A stretch of 64,000 nucleotides of DNA, from NCBI GenBank assembly GCA_016806645.1, contig JACSYO010000170.1, positions 10,001-74,000 of the forward strand. The letters run 5' to 3'. Source of the DNA: Ophiodon elongatus. Its lineage: Eukaryota > Chordata > Actinopteri > Perciformes > Hexagrammidae. The notes under the pieces are model-generated. The model had not been told where the DNA came from, searched no databases, and was given only the letters and a program-made list of their open reading frames with translations. The position numbers and the translations under genes were made by a program. This document shows positions 11,496-24,140 of this stretch, piece after piece. Numbering within the stretch: the first letter of the stretch is position 1; the number at the start of each line of letters is the position of its first letter.

Positions 11496-14400
11496 TGGTC
11501 CAGTGACTCCAACCAGGTAATGAGGCAGAACAAACTCACTAAAAGCACAAAGGAGGGATCATGCAGTCTGCTGTGAGAGAGGCACGATTCCCATGAGGTA
11601 TAGAGGCTTCTCATTATGACCTGCATGTCCTTAAAACCGTTAGTGGATTCCAAGCATTAACATGTTTAGTGCGGCATGCTTTCTTGCGGTGTGTGTGTGT
11701 GTGTGTGTATGTGTGTGTGTAACTCCAGCGTACATGTAGTAGTAATGACTCAGGGCCGGCTGCAGTACCTGAGGATTGGGTTACATGAACCGTCTGTCAG
11801 CACAGACAAAATGAGCCCCCCCCCCTGCCCCTCCCCCCTGCCCCCCCCCCCGGGACAGAAGAGACAAAGCGCTGTTCACACCACTCTGATGTCAAATACT
11901 ATGTAGAAGTAATCCTTCACATTTGTTTTAGGGAGGTTGGACTTCCCCCAGACGGGTGGTGCTCGACACCAGATACCGGTAGAAATCACAGGAATGTCCG
12001 ATGAAGTTAGCTTGATTGGTGTGTTATTGACGACTTCACTGAAAGCATGTGAATCCAGACGCAGGAGGCTCGTCTGGACGAAGGTTACAGACCGCGGGGC
12101 CGACACGTACAGCCGCGGTGTGGCACTCGAGGGTCTCGTCTCGGAAATCTACCCATTGGTCTTTATTACCGGTCAAAACCCACGACTGCGGGGATGTATC
12201 TCTAAAGTGTCTGATTTATTCGTTAACATCATCACATCAACATCAAGATGTGTGTCTGTGGTTTATATGTTCCATATTTTACTGGAATGTGTCCTGAAGT
12301 GTGGGAATCGCACTGGTCTTCTCTCGGTTTCAATACACCCTGGTGAGATATAGCAGAAGGTATACCTGGGTATCGTCTGCATAACAATGAAAACAGATCG
12401 CATGTTTCCTAATGATGGGACCCAGTGGGAGCAGATACAGGAAGAAGACGAGAGTCGAGAATGACATTGATAGACTGCCTGGTAACAATAGCCACAAAAC
12501 TCCGTACAAATGTTGTGAAAAAAGTCAGGATACCTCTAAAGATTTGAAATAATCCTGAAAAATCGTAGATAACAAGAAAGAAAAATAAACAGCTCACATT
12601 TTCAGGCTTATTCCTGACTTTTCAAGATGATTTCTCTCCATTATCTCCGATTACTTTGGGTTTAAACTCAAATACACCTTCAGTGTGACGTCGTCTATCA
12701 AGGAACAGCATTATATTGAATTTCTATACATTTCTCCTTCTTCTGTTTATTTTTCTTTCAGCCTCTCCTTCCTCTTCTTTGTGGTGCGTACGAGCACGTA
12801 AGTACATGAGTGTGTGTTTGTGCGGAAGTGGATCTGTTCGCACACCCCTCATTTGACTAAAGGCTCCTGTCACCGAAGCTTTATCTAACCATTCAAACGT
12901 ATCAGTGAGTTACGGCTTCACCAATATTGACTCAGCTCTAAAGAGCTGAGGATCTCGAGCTCAGATACACAAACAGGTCACAGCCTATTGTGGAAATACA
13001 GAAGGAAGGACGCCTGGCGGAGTCTCACGCTGGTCACATGGTCTGAACTTACAGCTTCCCCGAGCCATATAAAATGTCCTGTCAGCATTTTACATGAATC
13101 ATCGTGTAACTTGGCAGTCTCACGTTGGATAATATTACGTTGCGTTCGCACACTGTAGATTATTTTGGGAAAATGTATGTAATTTTACAAAACATATCGT
13201 TAAAGGCAGTTTTCTTTTCTCAGACTTTGAGTCAGAAATCTTCACTTCACGAGCTCTTACGTCCACCAAACTTTACGGGTTCATTCCTCTCTATACTCTG
13301 AAGGTTTCTACAGAGGGGTTTGCTCATATATCATTCAGAGCCTGATTTATACAACTTTTTATTACTTAAAACATGGAGAAAATAGATTTTTTGTAATGGC
13401 TGTTAACAGTATTTTTTGATTTATGGAGTGATAAAAAGAGATATCCAAAAACTCCCTCTGTAAAAACCTTTGACTCTAGTATGTCAAAAAAATGAAACAA
13501 GTATTTTGAACCTGGCTTTATCCAATGTTTACATTTCTGTTCTGGAAATGTATGAACATTTGCATGTATTTAATAAGATAATACCTCATTTGCATATTTA
13601 AACATAACATTTCAGAAAACTTCGAATACAAAGAAATAATTGTCTTATTGTAAGTGTGAAGTTTCATGGTGATATCTACTAGTTACATTTTTATTTTTCT
13701 CTGAGTGTGAGCTCCATTGTTCCATAATGTGAGGACCATAAAGTCCTATGAGAACACCGCTGTGATCTGAAGCCCCACAACTAAACCTGACTCTCAGCTT
13801 GGCAGCCAGGAAGGAGGTCAAATCCTCTTTTCGCTGTGTAAATCATGAGCCCGCCGAATCCACAGAAACATTTTTGCGTGACCTTTTGGGTTTGCAGCGC
13901 TGCCGCTCGCTGTCAAATTACATCGACATCCAGCACACTTTGTTCTCATTTGGAAAAGCCGGTTGACTGGTAACAGCTCGGGGAGGCATAGGAAAACACT
14001 CACTCCCTCAGACATGTGCTGAAGCAATCAGGGAGCCGAGGGAGGACGGTAACATTTCAAATAGAAGCCTCAGACCGAGAGAGAGAGAGAGAGATTCCCA
14101 TTTCATACCAAAATCCCACTTTAAGCCAGAAACCGCATGGATCTCAAAACCACAGCCTGTTGAAGGAAGTGAGGCCGATTCCTGGGAGAAAAAACGTTGA
14201 GCCACGCCAATCAGATACGATGGCGCACATTCAGTTTGCTGTAGTCAAGATACTTTCTATTCATCTAATTCTGTGCATCTGCGCCGCTTCAAAACCAAAC
14301 ATAACATCTATCTTTAGTTATTTTTCGGTGACCAGACATGATGTCACTGGTATCTGCTGGAGTCATCTGAAGCAGCGAGAAAGAAAACCAAAACCAAATG

Positions 14401-14920
14401 GCAAACATTAGTGCACCTGTAACCGAATTAGGCCTTCAAGGTGGAGGGAGCGGAGATTCAATTACACGATTACGTCTCAGCAGAAGCCCGGTTAACGACT
14501 CTAATGGGCCCACAGTGGCCCGATTGTTACAGTTCAGCTACTGAGAGGTTTCCTGAGTATTTTCAGCCTGTGTGGGCCATTTATTTTTGTTTTTACGAGT
14601 CTATTTCTGTCCTTGTTAATGCATGAAGCACGTTTGAGATGAACCTGTATTGGAGACAAATAAAGTCCTTTGACCGAAATTTGAGAGATTTTGTCTCTGC
14701 TGGGAGCAAATGAATGAGATCATGTTGTTGCAGGTGGGGATCCATCACAAAACACCAAAACTCAAAACGCTGACCTTTTCAGACAGAAGGAAACAAAACC
14801 TGCACACCATACTGGATGTTGAAATTACCCCTCATATATTTAAATAATGTTAAGGCAGATGCTATTAGCACACTGGTGTCCATTTGCACATGTTAGATAC
14901 TGTATGTGTGTAAGTCAGGC
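9131..14920. other. Long intergenic stretch without recognised genes
   Basis: G-runs at 9164-9178 and 9308-9319, TG tracts at 11464-11494 and 11690-11720, C-runs at 11816-11850 and a GA tract at 14077-14095. All open frames are short and resemble nothing I recognise. Confidence 0.45.
11464..11494. repeat. (TG)n microsatellite
   Basis: Fifteen or so TG units. A second interrupted TG tract is at 11690-11720. Confidence 0.95.
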
Positions 14921-14924
14921 GGAA

Positions 14925-15350
14925 ACTTTTGGTGAAGCAAATGCTTCATGTCTTATAACCTGCAAGTCTATAGAAAATGACTCTACTTCTCTCTTGATTT
15001 ATTCCCTCAGTAAACATTGTAAACATGAGTTTATGTCTCAATCTCTAGTTTCAAGTGTTCTTCAATACAGCATGATGTTCATTTAGTAAATTATGGTCCA
15101 TTTAGAGTCAAACAGACCATAAAGCAGGGTATGCTTTAGGGCGGGGCTACTGTGATTGACAGGTCTCTACCACGGTTTTCGACTGTGAACTTTAACCCTT
15201 TCACAGTATGTTTTCAGTTCATGAACGTTAATTGTACCTTTCTGGTGACCTAAAAATGTCTTATTCAGCTTTCAGTTGTATTTGGCTCCAACTTCTGAAA
15301 CCAAGATGTCAAACTAGAGGCTTCAAAACAACAATCCACAAACCCATAGT
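14925..15350 (+). repeat. Dispersed repeat family B, copy
   Basis: Carries the blocks CAGTAAACATTGTAAACATG, CAGCATGATGTTCATTTAGT, CAGACCATAAAGCAGGGTAT and GGGCGGGGCTAC, then degrades toward CCACAAACCCATAG. The CTCF-like segment found in the 36.9- and 50.5-kb copies is missing here. Confidence 0.8.
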
Positions 15351-15899
15351 TATAGTGTATGGTATATGTAGCCTACTGTGGGCTCTAGGAGGGAATAGAC
15401 CATCCATCCATTACTTAATGTCTCAGAGATCTGATCAATTCCGTATATATAAACTTAAGGAACTCCTTATTTCTTTTTTTGCTTCCATAACTCAGAACTC
15501 CATCACATTTTCACTGACATCTTTTCCTCTGTTTTGTTGATCCATGGTGGAAGCTGGTTGTACGAATGTCTCATTTTGGCTCGGTATTTTCTTTTGTCTG
15601 AGAAATAAATCAGTCAAACCCTTAATCCGTGCCATAAAAAGTCAGTTTCACAGAAGGATAAACTTTATGATGGACCCTGACAGGGGTATGCAGCATAAAA
15701 GAGGAGCAACACGCGATAGTCTGGAAGTCATCATGAAGAGAAGGTTAAACTCTCCCTCGTTTAGTCCCCTAAAGTCCCTGAAGCCCCCCGAAGGCTGTGA
15801 ACTGGTTCTAAAAGCATTCTTCAGGGACGTCTCAGAGATGTTCTGCTCCTCTCATCCAACACAACACAAACACATATCGATGTGTTTGTGAGCTCACAG

Positions 15900-16610
15900 C
15901 TGGTAACAGGGACAAGATATCCCACGAAAGTATGGATGTAATCCACAAAATTTATGAACCAGGAAGTATAAAGAACCGCAGGGTCTTCAACCCTCAGGAC
16001 CGTTGTGTGTGCCGCGTGTGAAGCCGGAAGCCAACGTCGATTAGTTGTCACATAACTTCTGTACTAAAGTAACGCCACTTCTGTGGTTATTTTTTAACCT
16101 TTTTCCTAAACCTAACTAAGTATTTAACAATCTTTTACTAAACCTAACTAAGTATTTAACAATCTTTTACTAAACCTAACTAAGTATTTAACAATCTTTT
16201 CCTAAACCTAACTAAGTATTTAACAATCTTTTCCTAAACCTAACTAAGTATTTAACAATCTTTTACTAAACCTAACTAAGTATTTTACGATCTTTTCCTA
16301 AACCAAAATATTTCAAGATCTTTTCCTAAACATAACTAAATATTTAACAATCTTTTCCTACACCTAAATATTTCCTGTTCTTTTCCTAAACATAACTAAG
16401 TATTTTACGATCTTTTCCTAAACATAACTAAATATTTAACAATCTTTTCCTAAACATAACTAAATATTTAACAATCTTTTCCTAAACCAAACTATTTCAA
16501 GATCTTTTCCTAAACATAACTAAGTATTTTACAATCTTTTCCTAAACATAACTAAGTATTTTATAATCTTTTCCTAAACATAACTAAGTAGTTTTGTTGC
16601 CTCAATAGAT
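15900..16610 (+). repeat. Dispersed repeat family C with internal 32-bp satellite
   Basis: The body at 15915-16105 (GAACCAGGAAGTAT, GAAGCCAACGTCGATTAGTT, TCACATAACTTCTGTACT, GTGGTTATTTTTTAACCT) matches 53.03-53.28 kb. The tail at 16590-16612 (TTTTGTTGCCTCAATAGAT) is the reverse complement of a motif repeated at 34.6-35.4 kb. The satellite lies between body and tail. Confidence 0.7.
16103..16590. repeat. 32-bp satellite, about 15 units
   Basis: Unit AACCTAACTAAGTATTTAAC plus AATCTTTTCCTA; copies start at 16109, 16141 and 16173, exactly 32 bp apart. Later units drift to AAACATAACTAAG and some are shortened. It superficially resembles telomeric CCTAAA but the unit is far longer. Confidence 0.95.
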
Positions 16611-16612
16611 AC

Positions 16613-17010
16613 TTTTCAAAGACACTTTTTCAAATGCACTAATTAAGATTTGCTTTTCTACTGATGACATGATGCTCCTCTGAAAATATAAACTCCCAGA
16701 AAGCGTCTATTTTCTCGACCGTGCAGACATAATGTGTCAGTCCTGCAGCCGGTGATACTGCACAATGATTTTCTTTCTTTCCAGTTAAGCCAACGCTGCC
16801 ACTGCGAGGTGTGAAGGACATTTCTCCCACTGTTGGTGACGCCATCGGGGGTTAACTTCTCGTGAGGTCTGGTTCAGTTCTGGTTTCGCTGGAAAGAGGA
16901 AAGCAGATAAACAAGGGTTCAAGAAACGAAATAAAACAAAAGCCAGACGACGGGTAATTTCCTGAGTGGGTGAGTGGGTGGCTGCAGAGGTTTGTGTGAG
17001 TAGGTGTGTG

Positions 17011-17041
<31 letters not shown>

Positions 17042-19610
17042 GTACTGTTTGGTAGTTCCCCTTTTATGTGTCTTTCTCACCAGGGCTGTTTGACATTCCT
17101 GTTCAGGGCTAGACCAACGTATTTAGAAAGGATGAAGAGCGAAGCCGTGAGGGGGCAACAGGAAGAAAAAGGAATAAAAATAAATAAAAATTAAGAATTA
17201 TTATGCAATCTTATTTATATAAACCTTTTTTGTTTCAACTTTTGTCTTCCAAAACCTCACAAATACCTTCTTTTTTTCAACTTTTAGTTTTTCAGAGGAA
17301 GCCGAAACCACAAGGACTCCCACCGTGTTTTAATTGGTCTGCGTGTCAGCGTGTGAATGTGTAAATGTGTGTGTGTGTGTTGACCAGTAGCCTTAATTCA
17401 TCCCATGTTACAGCTCATAGAGGAACACGGGGATCTTAAAATGTGCACACTGCCCCTGCTAAACGTACTGGTGACCGCAAGCATGTTCAAATCTGTGTAA
17501 TTTATGAGTCTTCTGGGAAAAGGGCTCGTTCTTCCGCCTGGTTTCTACTGCAGACCCCAAAAAAGGATACATCGCAGTCTTTAAGGAGCTGCAGCAGACT
17601 CAGTCTCGGAGCTGGAGTGAAGATCCTGGGATCATGAGATGACCTAATGAATCACGCTCGCTTGTCAGGAAGGAGGCTGAATAAATCTCCAAAGTTAGGC
17701 TGAAGTCTCTCGAGGTAAAACTGGCATGGCAATTTTTAGCCCTTGACCTCGAAAAAGTTTCCTACGAGCCTCCCGTTTACAGACACGCCAACTTTATGAC
17801 AATCACATGCAGTTTGGGGGCAAAAACCTTGTTGTACTTTGCGTGCAGTATAAATGTGTTATTTTAACCCATTGGCATGAATTGGGTCCGGCTAGAAAGC
17901 TGAGACTCTTTGTGGATCCAGAGCGCTCAATGTATTCATGATGATGTTCGTCATCATAGTGGCCTTTTAATTGCAGTGAAAACATTTTTTGAAACTTGAC
18001 ATGACTGTATAAAATGCATTGTTGTGACATCTAAGGGTAATCAAAGCCACATGAAACTTGAGAGCTTTCCTCGGCATATTGACATTCAGAGTGTTTCTGA
18101 GCTGCAGGTTCCAGAACATTAAGTGCTCGCCATCAAATCCCTGGGAAATGTTACACTTGCAGAATTCTCCAAATGTCAAACGTTGCATGGATTTTTCTAT
18201 GTTGTTCCTCATGGTCTGATCATTATTATTATTTTTATCAATGCTGAAGGGGTAACATTTTTTAAATTCAGCACCAAATCTGTGAAAAAAAATGGTATCA
18301 ACCCAAAAATTGCTGGACCCAAGTGAGCATGGGAATGATCATTTTCTACTTCCATTATAAAGCTCTAAGCCCTTTAATACTTTCATGATTTATTCTAATT
18401 AATCACCTTTTATTGCTGATGTCTAGAACAACTTGACACACACTGCTGAGCTGCAGTTCAAATGAATCTCCAGGTTTCCAGCTTTAAGACTACGTATACC
18501 ACTTCTATATGGATTAAACTGTTGATCTGCTATCTCCCGCTAAAGATCCCCTATACCTCCCTAAAAAAAGGACAAAAAAAGGTCACATGTGGGTTTCTTT
18601 CTGCTTGAGTTAAAAATAAAAGTGCATGCCCAAATCATTGAAACCCTCTCTTCAGCTGTGTATTCCCCATTTCCTTGTATGGTTGAAATGAACTCAGATG
18701 GACTTCCCCTTCGGTTTATGATGTGTGTAATCTTTTAGCTCCGCTTCCCAACACCTGTTCCTCCTCGTGTGAGGCCTCGGAAGTCGGAGATAGTGAAGTT
18801 TGATGGTTTGCGACTGCCCTTTTGAAGCGAGGCAACATGAAACACTGATGTGGTTTTCACTAAGACTACATGCTTTTTCACAGTAGGAACAAACCGTACA
18901 CTCCTTTACTTTATTTCCTTTATTTTGAGGTAAACACTGCACAACGCTGTGTACTTATTTAGCATTCGGCAGTTTTACAGTCCCATGAGAATCCGCAGTG
19001 TACAGTTAAAAGCTACAGAGTAACATTCCCACAACCAACAAAAGAAGTTTCCAATTACTAACCATAATTAACAGACAGAGGGATCACAGCGCATTGAGCT
19101 TGTTAAATCCCCTCAAACCCCTTTACCACCAAGGATTGTGAGCACACAGCTACTGTTTTATGCCTCCTGCTATGAAACACTACAGCATGCAGTCGAAGGA
19201 GGAAGTGTTCAAGTGAGGAAAGCGAAACTAAAATAAGTAAAAGTTCAACATTTAAAGTCTGGTCAGCTCACTGAAAATGAATTAATAACATATTTTCTTA
19301 ACCCTGGTGGTCTCTGGCCACGTGGTTTGGTATATTGGTCGAGGTTTCCCTTCCCTCCCTCCATTTCCCTTCAATGCAGATGAATGGAATTACACTACTA
19401 TTGGTTGTTTTCATTGAACCTTTTGTTCCCAATCAAAGCTATGAATTATCCATTGTATTTGGTTGGAGGCAGAAAGAGATCTCAGAGACTGACATCCTGA
19501 AAACTGAACAAATAAAACCTTATCGGATGGATATCACAAAAGGGAACAGAGGAAATCATCTTTTGGTTTGTTGTTTTTGGGGATTTGAACCATAAAAATA
19601 TGGACGTTGG
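16613..19610. other. Unassigned intergenic sequence
   Basis: Contains a TG tract at 17002-17042 and a short TG at 17367-17380. Otherwise mixed unique-looking DNA without a recognisable exon. Confidence 0.4.
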
Positions 19611-19611
19611 G

Positions 19612-20087
19612 CAACGTTCTGATTGTATAGAAGTCAATAAGAAAATGACTCTACTTCTCTCTTGATTTATTCCCTCAGTAAACATTGTAAACATGAGTTT
19701 ATGTCTCAATCTCTAGTTTCAAGTCTTCTTCAATACAGCATGATGTTCATTTAGTAAATTATGGTCCATTTAGAGTCAAACAGACCATAAAGCAGGGAAT
19801 GCTTTAGGGCGGGGCTACAGGATGATTGACAGGTCGAAACCACGCCGTCTGGGAGTTGTCCATGTTTACATTTTACAACTTTAACTCCTTCACAGTGTGT
19901 TTTCTGTTCATGAAAGTTATTTGTAATGTGTTGATCGCTTTTACTTAGCTCCACCCTCTAATGTCACTTGTGGTTGCAAAAAAAAACAAGATGGCGACAG
20001 CCGAAATGACGAAATCGAGGCTTCAGAACTGTAGCCCATGAACCAATGGGTGGCGTCACGGTGACTACGTCTACTTCTTATATACAG
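19612..20087 (+). repeat. Dispersed repeat family B, near-complete copy
   Basis: Runs from the GTATAGAAGTCAATAAGAAA segment through the conserved middle, the GGGCGGGGCTAC box, AACAAGATGGCGAC and CCAATGGGTGGCGTCACGGT to the terminal TACGTCTACTTCTTATATAC. This copy defines the 3' end of the family. Confidence 0.85.
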
Positions 20088-20950
20088 TAATCCTGGAACC
20101 CATCATCTATTGGTCTGACGACGGGTAAGCCTCTGGGGGCGGAGCGCTATATATCTGGGGTTCCGGTGTATCCAGCGGACATCCGGGCCAAGACTTCCCG
20201 TTTTGATTATCAACTTCAGATGTGAAACTGGAGTTGGAGTTGAGAGACATTGCGTAAGACCGGTTTGTTTCACATGTGGCCAGTTTACAAGCTAACCGTA
20301 TGCTAATACGAAGCTAAATCACCGCTAGACATTAGCCGGTGGGTTTCCAGATTGTATTTCGGCCAATGCTCTACAACTCTTTTGCTCTCTCACATGTGAC
20401 TTCTCAAACCACAAACATGAAACCAGAACCAAAATCTTCCCATTGACTACAATGCATAGGAATGCAGAATCTGTTTAGTTATGATATATACACTATATGA
20501 TTATAATGCGTGCAACAAAACACAACTGGGTCATTCATTTGAATTCACGTTTTTGTTGTAGATGTTGTTTATGAAGTTATAATAATATCATATGTGTGTT
20601 GTATTTATAGTCATACATGATGTTTATTTATACCGTATGTATCAACAATTGAAGGTTTACCAAATATGGACTTAGACAGAGAGGCAATCCCAGACCGAAA
20701 CCTGCCAGTTGACATGAATAGTGTTGGCCTTCAACTCTGTGGTATTAAACATCGACAGTAAACACAAACGAAGCAGTGAATGCGCAGAACTCGGTTGTCA
20801 ACAGCTGGCATGTGTACACGTGGGGAACATTTGTTTGTCTTTTCCTGGGTCAGAAAAATCCAGCACATCAGGACAAAGACTGCATTGTTACAATGTTGAT
20901 CTGGTTTCCCTTCGTTTATATCATCAGTACTCAGTTCCTGGTATTAATGT

Positions 20951-21093
20951 ATTGGTTTGTTATTGGTTTCTTATTGGTTTCCTATTGGTTTTCTTATTAA
21001 TGTATTGGTTTCTTATTGGTTACTTATTGGTTTTTGTTATTAATTTATTGGTTTCTTATTGGTTTCTTATTGGTTTTCTTATTAATGTATTGG
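20951..21093. repeat. ATTGG array with 11-bp spacing
   Basis: Eleven ATTGG motifs (inverted CCAAT) at 20951, 20962, 20973, 20984, 21004, 21015, 21026, 21047, 21058, 21069 and 21089. Spacing within clusters is 11 bp. Clusters are separated by TTATTAATGT-type spacers, giving a higher-order unit of about 40-55 bp. Confidence 0.9.
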
Positions 21094-21102
21094 TTTCTTA
21101 TT

Positions 21103-21200
21103 ACCTCCACCAGCGAGGTTATGTTTTCAGTTTGGTTTCTTTGTTTGTCAACAAGATTACGTAAAAATTCAGGTCCGATTTTCAGCGGATCCGAATAACG
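21103..21200 (+). repeat. Fragment of a common fish repeat
   Basis: ACCTCCACCAGCGAGGTTAT followed by GTTTTCAGT and a TTTGTTTGTC stretch is a signature I associate with a widespread teleost interspersed repeat. Recognition is from memory; it is a single copy here. Confidence 0.4.
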
Positions 21201-21720
21201 GGGCGGATCCACGTTTACGTTTCTGTTAACATTGGAGACGGGGCATTTGACGAGCAGATAAAACCTGACATCAAGATGCAAAGTGTCATAATCTGTGTGA
21301 ATCTTAATAAGACATATCTAATTTAAGACGGGTTGCACAAACATAGAGTTTTACTCTTGCTTATATCTACAAGATATCCAAACTGCAGATATAGTATACA
21401 ATATTTATAGGTTCATATGTTGCAAAGCACTGCATCCTCTTGACTTTATTTCTTTCAGTAGCACTAACTTACTAAGTGTTCTGGTAAATTAAGAACTATC
21501 CAACTTCTTCCAGGGCTTCAGCCAAGATAACAAGAGCAAAAACAACAGGAATGAAGTTAAAAATGGAAAAATTCAGACTCAAATAATGTAGATAATGTAG
21601 AGTCAGTAATATTTATTAATTACCATGTTTTTGATTAACGTTATTAGGGCTTTCTCTGGTCTAAATCTATATGTATTCACTGTGTGACAGCTGAGTCAGT
21701 TTGATCCATTCTATTCAACA

Positions 21721-22060
21721 AACTATCTCAGGAACACCAGGAAGGATATTTCTTCAAATTTGGAACAAACATCCGCTCGAACTCAAGGAGGAACTGATTA
21801 GATTTTGGTGGTTAAAAGTCACTGTAACCTGAGGTACGTGAACGGAATATCGTGGGAACTATTTCAAGTTTGGTGGTCAAAGGTCACTGTGACCATAAGA
21901 AAACATGTTTTTGGCCAATACCTAAGAGCTAATTGTGACCATTTCACAAGAAAAAGCGACGACATTTTAGACTGAAACGAATGTAAACTGCAATTTGACG
22001 AGTTGGTGTTGAGATACTTGGCGAAAAATACATATTTTTCTGATTTTGAGTCAAACCGAA
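21721..22060 (+). repeat. Dispersed repeat family D, copy 1
   Basis: Blocks ATCTCAGGAACACC, TTCAAATTTGGAACAAAC, GGTCAAAGGTCACTGTGACC and GTTTTTGGCCAATACC match the copy at 49.2 kb in the same order. No coding frame. Confidence 0.75.
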
Positions 22061-22129
22061 AAAACCTCATGCTCTTGCTTGGGAAGATGTTTCCCTCAGA
22101 GACACAAGACATACTGTCGTTCACCCAGC

Positions 22130-22195
22130 CCCTGGTTCTCTAAATCCCTGGTTCTCTAAATCCCCTGGTTCTCTAATTCCCCTGGTTCTCTAATT
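22130..22195. repeat. Short tandem CCCTGGTTCTCTAAAT, 4 copies
   Basis: Four CCTGGTTCTCTAA units of about 16-17 bp. Confidence 0.85.
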
Positions 22196-22495
22196 CAAAC
22201 CGGGCCCACATGCGTTGCCCATGCCTCTCCTGGTGCTGTGGGCAGTCCGGTGATTGCTCTCGTTACCTGGGTTGTTTACAAAGAGAAGACTGACTATAGT
22301 TTGAAGTCTTCGTCACAACATCAGAGCGTTTCGTTCTCAGCGGGCTCGGTGTCAATTACGGTTTTTGTTTGTGACTGTGGAGAGGAGCTTTTTCTGGCTC
22401 GATTAGCTTTAAATGGATGGTTTGGTGGTGATGGTTTGATGAATCATCCTGGTGAGCTTAATTACATACTCTGTGTTAGAGAAGGAATCAGAAAT

Positions 22496-22526
22496 AAAGA
22501 GACAGAGAGAGAGAGAGAGAGAGATA
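22496..22526. repeat. (GA)n microsatellite
   Basis: About 30 nt of GA-rich repeat. Confidence 0.85.
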
Positions 22527-23089
22527 GGAGGAAGGAGGAAAAGCGTGAGAAATAAAGGAAGAAGTCACAGTGTCTTTACAGATAAAATAAAATATGAGAA
22601 GTCGTAAAATCCATCTCACGAGTGCAACTCGTGAGATGCATTTAAAGAGCATTAAGATGCACAATGTGACTCCCACTGCATATCAGCCTGTGAGTGTTGG
22701 GTTAGGGTTAAGGACTATGTATGAAAGCAGCAAGTCCTGGATCCTGGTTCGGGTTAAGATTACTACTTTGTGAAGGTTAGGGGACCTCCGTTGGACAAAG
22801 CGGCCTCCTGTGTTTTAGTCTTTTTGTGGGTTGTGGCTCTAAAGGATCCGTCTCCTGTAAATACGACGTCCCTCGTTGTAATCGGAGCGCCTCTGGCAGA
22901 AGAACTCGGTAGGGATCAGGATTCTGAGGCGAGCTGCCCTTTAATTTTAGCCAATTATAAAACAGTGTCAGTTTAATACTGATGCCTCTATATGACCCAG
23001 ATAACAAAACGAAACCAACAACGAGTAGATTGTTTATTTCTAAATAGTTATTATTATAGAAATCAGATGAAGTGTTGCCAAGCCCACGG

Positions 23090-23226
23090 CCGATAGACCC
23101 AGAGCCGGATTTAGCCTGATGTTAGAGCTCCGGAGGGAGGAGGAGAGCTCTGCTCCCGGCAGCAGCGTCTCCTCCTCCTCCTCATCCTCCTCCTCCTCCT
23201 CATCTTCCTCTTCCTCCTCCTCCTCC

Positions 23227-23261
<35 letters not shown>

Positions 23262-23400
23262 CTCCTCCTCCTCCTCCTCCTTCTCCTCCTCTTCTTCTTC
23301 TTCTTCTTCCTCTTCCTTCTCCTCTTCTTCTTCCTCCGCCTCCTCCCCCTCCTCTTCCTCCTCCTCTTCCTCCTCCTCCTCCTCCTCCTCTTCTTCTTCC

Positions 23401-23441
<41 letters not shown>

Positions 23442-23641
23442 TTCCTCCTCTTCTTCCTCCTCCTTCTCCTCTTCTTCTTCTTCCTCCTCCTCCTCCTCCT
23501 GCCCCTCCTCTTCTTCCTCCTCCTCCTCCCCCTCCTCCTCCTCCAGGAGCAGATCTTCTCCTCCTCCTCCTCCTCCTCCTCCTCCTCCTCCTCCTCCTCC
23601 TCCAGGAGCAGATCTTCTCCTCCTCCTCCTCCTCCTCCTCC

Positions 23642-23674
<33 letters not shown>

Positions 23675-24140
23675 TCCAGGAGCAGATCTTCTCCTCCTCC
23701 TCCTCCTCCTCTTCCTCCTCCTCCTCCAGGAGCAGATCTTCTCCTCCTCCTCCTCTTCCTCCAGGAGCAGATCTTCTCCTCCTCCTCCTCCTCCTCCTCC
23801 TCCTCCTCCTCCTCCTCCTCCTCCTCCTCCTCCTCCTCTTCCTCCAGGAGCAGACTCTCCACCTCCTCCCTCTCCTCCTCCTCCTCCTCCTCCTCCTCCT
23901 CCTCCAGGAGCAGATCTTCTCCTCCTCCTCCTCCTCCTCCTCCTCCTCTTCCTCCTCCTCCTCCTCCTCCTCCAGGAGCAGAGCTTCTCCTCCCCGCTGG
24001 GGGCCGACACCAGACCCAGAACCACCACGGTCCGGGCGGACTGTCAGAGCTCTGCTGCAGTAAAATTAATTTTCCAAAAGGGAAACACAACCACTTTTGT
24101 CCACAACACAAAAACTAAAGTTCCTCATTTCAACTTCTAA
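23090..24140 (+). repeat. Dispersed repeat family A, copy 2, with giant CTC expansion
   Basis: The left flank GAGCTCCGGAGGGAGGAGGA followed by GAGCTCTGCTCCCGGCAGCA matches copy 1. The right flank GGGGGCCGACACCAGACCCA, AGAACCACC and GTTCCTCATTTCAACTT matches copies 1 and 3. About 850 bp of pyrimidine-rich repeat lies between the flanks. Frames of 200-314 codons here are poly-Ser, poly-Leu, poly-Glu or poly-Arg artefacts. Confidence 0.75.
23163..23995. repeat. (CTC/CTT)n polypyrimidine block
   Basis: Two long uninterrupted pyrimidine runs, 23203-23337 and 23339-23500. A second half has eight CCAGGAGCAG units (starts 23543, 23602, 23676, 23726, 23761, 23843, 23903, 23972) separated by variable CTC tracts. 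Triplex-prone by composition. Confidence 0.97.

Noticed and set aside
16103..16590. Telomere-like CCTAAA repeat
   Set aside because: CCTAAAC occurs only once per 32-bp unit and vertebrate telomeres are TTAGGG; this is an internal satellite.
23040..24111. Frames of 209-314 codons rich in Ser, Glu, Arg or Gly
   Set aside because: All are translations of the CTC/GAG trinucleotide block, open in several frames on both strands.
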